Shown here: positions 17,899 through 26,200 of the stretch, piece by piece
Layout of the letters: each line of letters begins with the position of its first letter
How positions within the stretch are numbered: position 1 is the stretch's first letter
From: JALYXS01 sp051003795
Lineage (GTDB): Bacteria > Acidobacteriota > Terriglobia > Bryobacterales > Bryobacteraceae
Length of the DNA stretch: 43,515 bases
Direction of reading: 5' to 3'
Assembly: GCA_051003795.1 (NCBI GenBank)
Contig: JBPCKZ010000065.1
Location: forward strand, 1 to 43,515
Made by a program: the position numbers and the translations under genes
Notes under the pieces: model-generated
Told to the model about the DNA's origin: nothing
The model's database searches: none
The model's input: only the letters and a program-made list of their open reading frames with translations

Positions 17899-18113
17899 GC
17901 GGCTGGCAAGATGAAACTTTCGCGAATGACCGTCGCACCCTCTAGCGACTGCTCGGATAACTGACGGTTTGCTTCCAGCACCATGCCGACGGCCTCTTCC
18001 AGATTCGCACGCGCCTCTTCCAGAGTCCGTCCTTGTGTATTCGCACCGGGCAATTCCTCAATGAACGCGACATAACCTGCGCGCACTTTCATATATACGG
18101 CCGTCATTCTCAT
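17895..18113 (-). CDS. hicB: HicB-family antitoxin
   Basis: A 72-residue protein of HicB type: beta strands in AVYMKVRAGYVAFIEELPGANTQGRT, then the helix LEEARANLEEAVGMVLEANR. HicB proteins neutralise HicA and often repress their own promoter; no C-terminal DNA-binding domain is obvious in this short form. The ATG at 18113 is chosen because it overlaps the stop of the preceding gene in ATGA (18110-18113); a GTG nine bases earlier and an ATG six bases later are alternatives. With the partner toxin damaged, it may be an orphan antitoxin. Confidence 0.78.
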   Translation of the reverse strand: MRMTAVYMKVRAGYVAFIEELPGANTQGRTLEEARANLEEAVGMVLEANRQLSEQSLEGATVIRESFILPAA

Positions 18114-18421
18114 TTGGGCCACATGCTACAACGTCCGTTCTTCCGAGCGCCCATCCACTCGCCTATTGCGCAAACCAGCGATTCGGCCCGCTCGCCCAGG
18201 TGCTTCTCCGATTCCGTCAGAGTCCCGATTTGCGCGCTGTGCTGTTTCACCACCGCGTGCATTTGCGTGACGCCGCCCGACATTAGCACCTGAATCCGGA
18301 GCGGGTCTTTCAAGTCCACCCGGAAATCTTCGTGGGCTTCCTCGTTCGCCACAACCTGGCGCGCGATCATTTCCTCGATGCGGTCCAATCGCGTGTTTTC
18401 CTGCCCGTTGCTTTCGGCCAT
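18110..18421 (-). CDS. Small helical/coil hypothetical protein
   Basis: A 103-residue soluble protein. ENTRLDRIEEMIARQVVANE near the N-terminus and a later helix (LTESEKHLGERAESLVCAIG) resemble short coiled-coil proteins common as hypotheticals in soil bacteria. No function is assigned. It heads the chain of overlapping genes to hicB, the hicA frame and phosphoketolase, and is divergent from a longer coiled-coil gene across a 36-bp AT-rich gap. Confidence 0.6.
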   Translation of the reverse strand: MAESNGQENTRLDRIEEMIARQVVANEEAHEDFRVDLKDPLRIQVLMSGGVTQMHAVVKQHSAQIGTLTESEKHLGERAESLVCAIGEWMGARKNGRCSMWPK

Positions 18422-18457
18422 GCGTGTATATCATCGTAATATTATTAGCGAAATAGC

Positions 18458-19492
18458 ATGGCTGCCAAAACAACCAAGACTGTAACCCCGAGCCGCAACC
18501 GCCAAGGCAAGGCCGAAGTTCAACAGGAGTTCGACCACATCAAGCGGGAGACCGAAGCCGCCCGGGAATCGGCTGGACCCAAGAGCGCCGAGGTTGAGGA
18601 GCGCCATTCGGCCGACGTTCGGAAGGCCGTGGAGTCCGTTTCGGTCGATTCCGTTGCGCAGCGGATATCCGCTCTGAACGGCGAAGTCTCGCGCGCGTTG
18701 TTCGATTTATCGGAGAAGTTGACGGCGGAGGTCGATTTATTGGAGCGGGTGCGGGAAGCCGTCCAACTCGAGCGCCAGGGTTTGGAACAGCTTCACCAAA
18801 TCGATATTGCAGCTACTTCGATCGATCAACTCGTCGAGGATTACGGGCGGGAGCGGGGACGTTTGGAAACGGAAATTCAGGCGCGGCGCGCCGATTGGGA
18901 GCAAGAGGCGCGGACGGCCGACCGTGAGCGCAAAGAGGCGGAAGAAGCTTTCCGAAAGCAACGCCAGCGCGAGATCGACGACTATGAGTACAAAAAACAA
19001 CTAGAGCGCAAGAAGGCGCAGGATCGCCACGAGGAGGATCTGCGCCTGCTCGAAAAAAAGAACGAAGAGCGGCAACAGGAACTAGAACGCAGTTGGGCGC
19101 AGCGCGAAGAGGTGCTGAAAGAGAGAGAGGATGAGTACGCGGAGCTTCGCGGGCAGGTCGCCGATTGGCCGAAGCGGCTTGCCGCCGAGAGAGAGGCGGC
19201 CTTGGCCGAAGCCACGCGGCAGGCAACCGCAAATTACGAGCAGCGAATTCTGATTCTTGAAAAAGACGCCGAGTCGGAACGGAAGATCGCCGCGCTTCAA
19301 GTCACGACGCTCCAGGAGGCCCTAAAGCGGCAGACGGAGCAAATTGCGGTGCTGGAAAAGGCTGTCGAGGAAGCCAAGCGGCAGGTTCAGGATATAGCTT
19401 TGAGGGCGATTGAAGGCGCATCCGGATCGCGAGCCCTCGCTCATGTGAACCAAATTGCCATGGAGCAGGCGAAAGGGCGGCCACAGGGATGA
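18458..19492 (+). CDS. Long coiled-coil protein of unknown function
   Basis: A 344-residue protein that is almost entirely charged helix. Heptad-rich coiled coil runs from about residue 75 to 320 (REKER/EELLK-like composition), with no signal peptide or membrane helix. The last 35 residues (IEGASGSRALAHVNQIAMEQ) look conserved and globular. Similar proteins occur as hypotheticals in Acidobacteria and Cyanobacteria; a structural or scaffold role is a guess. The ATG at 18458 lacks a clear ribosome site. It lies 88 bp before the Omp85 gene on the same strand. Confidence 0.75.
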   Translation: MAAKTTKTVTPSRNRQGKAEVQQEFDHIKRETEAARESAGPKSAEVEERHSADVRKAVESVSVDSVAQRISALNGEVSRALFDLSEKLTAEVDLLERVREAVQLERQGLEQLHQIDIAATSIDQLVEDYGRERGRLETEIQARRADWEQEARTADRERKEAEEAFRKQRQREIDDYEYKKQLERKKAQDRHEEDLRLLEKKNEERQQELERSWAQREEVLKEREDEYAELRGQVADWPKRLAAEREAALAEATRQATANYEQRILILEKDAESERKIAALQVTTLQEALKRQTEQIAVLEKAVEEAKRQVQDIALRAIEGASGSRALAHVNQIAMEQAKGRPQG

Positions 19493-19580
19493 ACTTGCCG
19501 TGGCGACCCGGCTTAAACTGCAAGTATGCCGGGGGAGAAACCGGCGACCCTTCCCAAATCGGAATCGACGATCGCGCCTG

Positions 19581-22500
19581 ATGAGTGAATTCGGAAGACC
19601 CGGGGAAGCGTTGTTCTGTAGTTTTCTTAATTGCGCGCGCGTGATTTCCGCGATCGCGCTGCTCACATCGGGTGCGGCCGCGCAAAACGCTCAATTCGAA
19701 GGCAAGCCGATCGCCGCCATTCAATACTCGCCCGTGCAGACGCTCGATCCGGCGGACCTGGCCCGGGCTCAACCGTTGAAAATAGGCGATCCGCTTCATG
19801 CCGCGGATGTCGCAAGCGCGATCGACGGCCTGTTCGCAACCGGGCGTTTCGAAGATATCGTCGTGGAGGCGGAGCCGTCCGGCCCGGGCGTGATTATCCG
19901 CTTCATTACCAAGAAGACTTGGTTTGTGGGCGGCGTTTCGATTGAGGGCAAGCTGGTGATCCCTCCCAATCGCGGCGAAGTCCACAGCACGACGCAGTTC
20001 ACTCTCGGCGCTCCGTTTCGCGACGCGGACGTGACAAGCGCGGCCGATTCGATCAAACGCCTGCTTCAGGCCAATGGACTTTACGAAGCGCAGACTACGT
20101 TTAACATCGACCGCGACGATAAAGCGCAGCAGGTTTTCATTACGTTCAACATCAAGGAAGGCAAGCGCGCGAAATACGAGATGCCGGTCGTCACGGGGGA
20201 GACGAAACTCTCGGAGAACACGATCCTGCGAGCCACCGGGTGGCGTATTCCACTGGTCCACTGGTGGCGCCAAGTCACGGATGCACGCACGCGCAAAGGC
20301 GTCCAAGGAGTGCTGGGGAAATACCAAAGCAAGGAACGCCTGACGGCGCAGGTGGAACTTCAGAAACTGGATTACGATGCCGCGCGGCGTCGCGTCAGGC
20401 CTCACCTGGACGTGAAGCCCGGGCCAAAAGTGGAAGTAAAGTCCGTCGAAGCCAAAGTTTCTAAAAAGGTGCTGAAGCGATACGTTCCCGTTTTTCAGGA
20501 GCACGCCGTTTATAACGATCTTCTGGTGGAAGGCAAACGCAATTTGAGCGATTATTTCCAGAGCCAGGGCTATTACGACGTCGACGTGGACTTTCGCGTT
20601 TTGCCCGTCCAAAACGATTTGGAGACGATCGAGTACGTAATCGCGCGCGGGCAGCGCCAGAAGCTGGTGCATGTAGCGATTACGGGGAACAAGTATTTCA
20701 GCGAAGAAGACATCCGGCAGCGCATGTTCATGGAACCCGCCTCTCTCACGCTGCGGCATGGCCGTTATAGCGAAGTGTTCCGCCGCAAGGACGAAGAGAA
20801 CATCGCAAATCTGTACAAGTCGAACGGGTTTCGCGACGTGAAGGTGACTTCCATCGTCGATCGCGCTTACCGGGGCCACGCCGGGCAGGTTACGGTTACG
20901 GTGAGGGTCGCCGAAGGATCTCAGTGGCTGGTCGACAATCTCTCAATCAAAGGAATTGCCAAAGTGGATCGCGTTGCCGCCACCGTCGGACTTGCGTCCA
21001 TCGCCGGGCAGCCATTCGCGGAGGTGAACTTAGCGGCCGACCGCAACGAAGTGCTCACTTACTATTTTTCGCAGGGATTTCCCAACGCGAATTTTCAGGC
21101 GGCATGGCAGCCAAGCGGCGAGCCGCGGCATGTCAATGTGGAATACACCGTTACGGAAGGCGACCGGCAATATGTCCGCGAGGTCGTCACATCGGGCCTT
21201 CGAACCACGCGCCGGCGCCTTGTGGACAGGAACATCACGCTGCATCCCGGAGATCCGCTTTCCCCCATCGCGCAGACGGACATTCAGAAGCGGTTCTACG
21301 ATCTCGGCATCTTCGCGCGAGTGGATACCGCGATCCAGAACCCGGACGGCGCCACCGATCACAAACTCGTCCTATACAACTTCGAAGAGGCGAACCGCTA
21401 CACGGTTGGCATCGGCGTGGGAGCGGATTTGGCGCGCTTTGGGACGCCTAACTCGACGAATCTCTCGTCGGCGGCGGGCGCGACGGGCTTCAGTCCGCTG
21501 TTGTCCGTGAACGTCAGCCGGTTGAACCTGTGGGGGATTGGACATACCGTCACACTTCGCGGCGCCTACTCCACGCTGGAGAAACGCGCATCGTTGAGCT
21601 ATTTGGCGCCGCGTTTCCAGTCTGTCGAAGGGCGCAATATCACCTTCACGCTTCTTTACGACGATTCGCTCAATGTGCGGACATTCGCGTCGAAACGCGA
21701 AGAGGCATCGGTGCAGATGTCACAACGATTTTCGAAATCGCTCAACGGCCTGTTTCGATTCGCCTACCGCCGGGTGAGCGTCAGTAGCGTGATCATCCCG
21801 GTTCTTCTCGTACCGCAACTGCTGCAACCCGTGCGAATCGGGGAGCTGTCGGCCAATCTGGCGCAAGACCGCCGCGACAATTCAGCGGACCCGCACCGGG
21901 GCATTTTCAACACGGCCGATGTGGGGTTGTCGACTAAATTCTTCGGGTCGCAGCGCAGCTTTAGTCGTGTTCTGCTGCGCAACGCGACGTATTATCCTTT
22001 AACGCGCTCCATCACTTTGGCGCGCCAAACGCAATTCGGCGTGATCAGCCCGTTCGCGGAACCGGCCGGGATTTCGGCGCAGGAATCGGTTCCCTTGCCC
22101 GAGCGATTTTTCGGAGGCGGCGCGGATTCGCTGCGAGCGTTTCCCTACAACCAGGCCGGACCGCGAGATGTGGGGACCCCGCTGGTTCCTGGCGGAAAGG
22201 CTTCGCAGCCGACCGGCTTTCCCCTGGGCGGCAACGCCCTGTTCTTCAACAATGTCGAGCTGCGCTTCCCGTTAATCGGCGCCAACATTCAGGGAGTTGT
22301 GTTTCATGACATGGGAAACGTCTTCAGCTCCCTGAGCGACATGTCGCTGCGGTTCAGCCAGCGCAATCTGCAGGATTTCAATTACACCGTTCACGCGGCG
22401 GGTTTTGGCGTCCGCTACCGGACGCCCGTGGGGCCGATCCGGCTGGATCTTGCATACAGCATAAATCCGCCTTCGTTCGTGGGGTTCAAGGGGACGCCGC

Positions 22501-22619
22501 TGCAGTTGCTCGAGTGCAATCCGAACCTTCCGCCAAGCCAGCAGGCGGGCTTTTGCACGGGCGTCAAACAGAACGTAAGCCATTTTCAATTCTTTTTCTC
22601 GATAGGTCAAACGTTTTGA
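19581..22619 (+). CDS. Omp85/BamA-family outer-membrane assembly protein with about seven POTRA units
   Basis: A 1012-residue outer-membrane protein that would insert beta-barrel proteins or help export envelope components. A signal-like segment (VISAIALLTSGAAAQ) ends near residue 35. I count seven successive POTRA-type repeats (about 41-116, 117-200, 201-287, 288-363, 364-451, 452-533, 534-605), compared with five in E. coli BamA and three in TamA. The barrel follows from about 606, with a GGGADSLRAFPY segment near 850 in place of the canonical VRGF/Y loop, and the protein ends in phenylalanine (FFFSIGQTF), as outer-membrane barrels do. The ATG at 19581 is chosen for the signal segment; in-frame upstream sequence overlaps the previous gene. 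The stop overlaps the next gene's TTG. Confidence 0.9.
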   Translation: MSEFGRPGEALFCSFLNCARVISAIALLTSGAAAQNAQFEGKPIAAIQYSPVQTLDPADLARAQPLKIGDPLHAADVASAIDGLFATGRFEDIVVEAEPSGPGVIIRFITKKTWFVGGVSIEGKLVIPPNRGEVHSTTQFTLGAPFRDADVTSAADSIKRLLQANGLYEAQTTFNIDRDDKAQQVFITFNIKEGKRAKYEMPVVTGETKLSENTILRATGWRIPLVHWWRQVTDARTRKGVQGVLGKYQSKERLTAQVELQKLDYDAARRRVRPHLDVKPGPKVEVKSVEAKVSKKVLKRYVPVFQEHAVYNDLLVEGKRNLSDYFQSQGYYDVDVDFRVLPVQNDLETIEYVIARGQRQKLVHVAITGNKYFSEEDIRQRMFMEPASLTLRHGRYSEVFRRKDEENIANLYKSNGFRDVKVTSIVDRAYRGHAGQVTVTVRVAEGSQWLVDNLSIKGIAKVDRVAATVGLASIAGQPFAEVNLAADRNEVLTYYFSQGFPNANFQAAWQPSGEPRHVNVEYTVTEGDRQYVREVVTSGLRTTRRRLVDRNITLHPGDPLSPIAQTDIQKRFYDLGIFARVDTAIQNPDGATDHKLVLYNFEEANRYTVGIGVGADLARFGTPNSTNLSSAAGATGFSPLLSVNVSRLNLWGIGHTVTLRGAYSTLEKRASLSYLAPRFQSVEGRNITFTLLYDDSLNVRTFASKREEASVQMSQRFSKSLNGLFRFAYRRVSVSSVIIPVLLVPQLLQPVRIGELSANLAQDRRDNSADPHRGIFNTADVGLSTKFFGSQRSFSRVLLRNATYYPLTRSITLARQTQFGVISPFAEPAGISAQESVPLPERFFGGGADSLRAFPYNQAGPRDVGTPLVPGGKASQPTGFPLGGNALFFNNVELRFPLIGANIQGVVFHDMGNVFSSLSDMSLRFSQRNLQDFNYTVHAAGFGVRYRTPVGPIRLDLAYSINPPSFVGFKGTPLQLLECNPNLPPSQQAGFCTGVKQNVSHFQFFFSIGQTF

Positions 22620-23263
22620 CGAGTGGCTCTCACATTTTATTTCTCGTCCTTGCGATCTCCCTTCAGAGCGCCGTCGTTCTCGATCGCATCGCGGTCGTGG
22701 TTGGAAAACACGCGATCAAAGCGAGCGACATCGAGCGCGATCTTCGCCTCACTGAGTTTCTCAATCGCGAAAAGCTGGACCTCGACGCGGATGCCAGGCA
22801 CAAGGCCGCGGAACGGCTGATCGATCAGACCATTATCCGGGACGAGATCGCCAACGGCGGCTACTCGCGGCCGACCGACGCCGATGTAGCCGCGCTGCTG
22901 AATCAACTTCGCAAGGATCGCTTCGGCGGTTCCGAATCGCGCCTGCGCGAAACGCTTTCGAGCTACGGGCTATCGGAAAATCGGCTTCGAGCTCAGTTGC
23001 TTTGGCAACTCACCGTTCTGAAATTCATCGACCAGCGATTCCGCGCCGGCGTGCTCGTCACCGACGACGAGGTGCGCGAATACTTCGACCAACATCTCGC
23101 GTCGCTGAAGCGGGAATATCCCAAGGACAATGGTTTCGAGGCGCTAGCGCCCGAGATACGCGCTTCGCTCGAGGGCGAGCGCGTTAACACAAATTTCACC
23201 AACTGGATCGAGCAGGCGCGCAAACGTAATCGCATTGAATACATGCCGGGAGCATTCGCATGA
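22616..23263 (+). CDS. SurA N-terminal-like periplasmic chaperone without a PPIase domain
   Basis: A 215-residue exported protein. A hydrophobic leader (HILFLVLAISLQS) is followed by VVLDRIAVVVGKHAIKASDI, the strand-turn-helix that opens SurA/PpiD-type chaperones, then helices typical of the SurA N-domain (RLIDQTIIRDEIANGGYSRP) and VTDDEVREYFDQH. No parvulin domain follows, so it should bind unfolded outer-membrane proteins rather than isomerise prolines. The start is read as TTG at 22616, overlapping the Omp85 stop as TTGA, the only in-frame start that keeps the leader. Its own stop overlaps the TamB ATG. This supports one translationally coupled outer-membrane assembly operon. Confidence 0.82.
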   Translation: MTSGSHILFLVLAISLQSAVVLDRIAVVVGKHAIKASDIERDLRLTEFLNREKLDLDADARHKAAERLIDQTIIRDEIANGGYSRPTDADVAALLNQLRKDRFGGSESRLRETLSSYGLSENRLRAQLLWQLTVLKFIDQRFRAGVLVTDDEVREYFDQHLASLKREYPKDNGFEALAPEIRASLEGERVNTNFTNWIEQARKRNRIEYMPGAFA

Positions 23264-26200
23264 GCGGGCGAGCGAAAATCATTCGAAACAGCTTAATCGG
23301 ATTGGCCGCTTTCATCGTCGTCGTTTTGATCGCGGCGATCGTGGTCGTGCAAACGGAGTGGTTCCGCAACTATGTCAAGCGGAAAATTATCGCGTCCACC
23401 GAAGAAAGCACCGGCGGCACTGTCGCGATCGGCTCCTTCGCATTCGATTGGACGCATCTAAGCGCCGTGGTCAACGATTTCGTGATTCGCGGGACCGAAC
23501 CCGCGGGTTCCGCGCCGCTTGTCCGCGCGGCGCGCGTGGAAGTGCATTTCCGCCTTTTCACGAGCCTGCACCAACTACTCGATGTGACTTATCTCGGCAT
23601 CGACAAGCCACGGGCCAACGTCATGGTGTTCCCGGACGGGCGAACCAACATCCCGAATCCTAAACAGAAATCGACCTCGACCGCGCTCGAGACCGTCGTC
23701 GATTTGGCGGTAGGCCACTTTGAACTGACGAACGGCCTGCTGATACTCAACGATCGAAAGCAGCCGCTTAACGTGCGTGGCGAGAACCTGCGCGCCGAAC
23801 TCCGGTACAACGCGCTGAAGCAAAACTACACCGGCCAGCTTTCGATACAGCCGCTGTATGTCGTCTCCGGCAAGAACACGCCGGTCAAATTCACCGTCAC
23901 TGTGCCGGTCGCGCTGCAACGCGACCGCATTGATATTCACGACGCCAAAATCACGTCGGACAAGTCGCGGCTTTTGATCGAGGCATCGGTCGCGAACATG
24001 CGCGATCCGAAAATCGCGGCGCATATCAACGGGCAAATTGCGCTCGCGGATTTGAAGAACATCGGCGATCTGCCGCTTGCCGTTGGGCTCAATGCGGACG
24101 CCCGCAACGTGCCGCCGATGGTGGATGTCGACGCGAACGCGACCGTTTCGAACAATACCATTCAGGTGACCGGGCTGCGGCTACGCGCGGGGCACTCGAA
24201 AATCGAGGCGTCCGGCACTTTGAAAGATCCCACGGGGAACGGCTCGCTCGAGATCAAGAGTAATCTGGCATTGGGCGAACTGGGGCGCCTCGCAAACGTG
24301 GCGGCCCGGCCCGATGGAACGGTACTGCTGCACGGGACCGCGAAGCTCGACGCGAACAACGATTATCAATTCACCGGGAACGTCGAAGGCAAGGGGCTCT
24401 CATTTCAACAGGGGGCGCAGAGAATTAAGGACGTAAATCTGTTCTCCGCCTTGCACGTGGATCCGCATCGCGTGGACCTGAACGGACTGAAGCTTTCGGC
24501 GTTTGGCGGCGAGTTTGCGGGCAACGCTTCGCTCGAAGATTTCGCGCGCTACAAGCTGACTGGAGATCTTCGCCACTTGGATTTGAAAGCCGCGGCGCGC
24601 GCCGCCGGGCAAAAGGCCCTTCCCTACGATGGCATCGTCTCCGGCCCGATCAAAGCACAAGGCGATTTGAAGGCGCCCGGCACCAAAAGCATTGTGGCGC
24701 ACGCACGCCTTTCGATTGCGCCGGGGCGTAGCGGGGTTCCGGTCTCGGGCCGGTTGAACGCGAATTATAACGGCGCGACGGATAGCATCGACGTTACCAA
24801 CTCCTATCTAGCGTTGCCGCATTCGCGCATCGAGCTCAATGGCGCGATTGGCAACCGGCTGAAAATTTCGCTGACCACGCGCAACTTGAACGACCTTCTT
24901 GCCGCCGTGCCAATGAAGACGAAATTTCCCGTTACGCTCAACGGCGGAGAGGCGAGTTTCCAGGGTGAGATGACCGGTAGCCTGGCAGCGCCGCGCATCG
25001 AGGGACACTTGGCGGTGAACCGTTTCACCGTGGAAGGGCGGCAATTCGATACGCTCGCGCTCGATCTGAACGCGTCGAAATCCGGCGCCAAAATTTCCAA
25101 CGGCATCCTCGATCGGGGTCCGATGAAGGCGCAGTTCGCCGCAGCCGTGGGCCTGCGCGATTGGAGCCCCACGCCCCAGCAGCCGCTCACCGCCGATGCT
25201 TCGATTCGAAACGGAGATCTCGCGGATATTCTCGCCATGGCGGGGCAGCCGAGCGCCGGTTACTCCGGTGCGCTGACCGCGAACGCGCATGTAAGCGGCA
25301 CGGTCGGGAACCCAGGCGGGACCGTCAACCTTGCCGTGGCGAACGGCACGATCCAGGGCGAGCCTTTCGATCGCGTTCAAGCGCAGGTCAAAATGGCGGA
25401 TCGGCTCGTGACTATTCCAACCGCGTTCATCGCCGCGGGTCCGGCGCGGGTGAACCTGACGGCGGAGTACCAGCATCCGCGCGACAGCTTCACCGCGGGC
25501 CGGCTGCACGCGCACGTGCGGAGCAACGATGTGAACGTGGCGCAGTTCCGCACGTTGCAGAAGGCGCGTCCCAACACGGCGGGACTATTCCGGATCGACG
25601 CCGACGCGACAGGTGATCTTTCCGATGTCAAGAAGGGCGGCAAGGAACAGACTGAATTTCTATTGAGCAGCCTCAATGCGGACGCGTCCGCGACGGGCTT
25701 GCGCTTCGACGGCCAAAACTACGGCGATTTCAACGTTACTGCCCGCACCAGCGGCCAGACGGTGAATTACAACGCGACCTCCAATTTCGCCGGATCGAAC
25801 ATCCGGGTAAACGGGAACACGCGATTGGTTTCCGAGTATCCCACGACCGCCGATGCGACCGTCGGTAATCTTCCGATTCAGCGGATACTTGCTCTCGCGA
25901 AACGCGCGGATATCCCCGCCAAGGGCAATCTGTCGGGCACGGCACGCTTCGCCGGGAGCCTGGAGAACGCCATGCGGAATCCGCAGGGCAGCGTGGACCT
26001 GGATCTCGCGAACGCCGTTATTTATGACGAGCCGATCGACCACGTGAAGGCGCGGTTGACGTATCTCGCGAATAGCATCGACATTCCGCAATTCGAGATT
26101 GTGAGCGGGCCTTCGCGCATCGATCTCACGGCAAAGTACGATCATGCGTCGGGCAATTTGCAGGCGGGCAATCTCCAGTTCCGCGTGAACAGCAGCCGCA

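Noticed and set aside
19302..20879. 525-codon open frame on the minus strand
   Set aside because: Antisense to the coiled-coil and Omp85 genes; no motif, signal or ribosome site.
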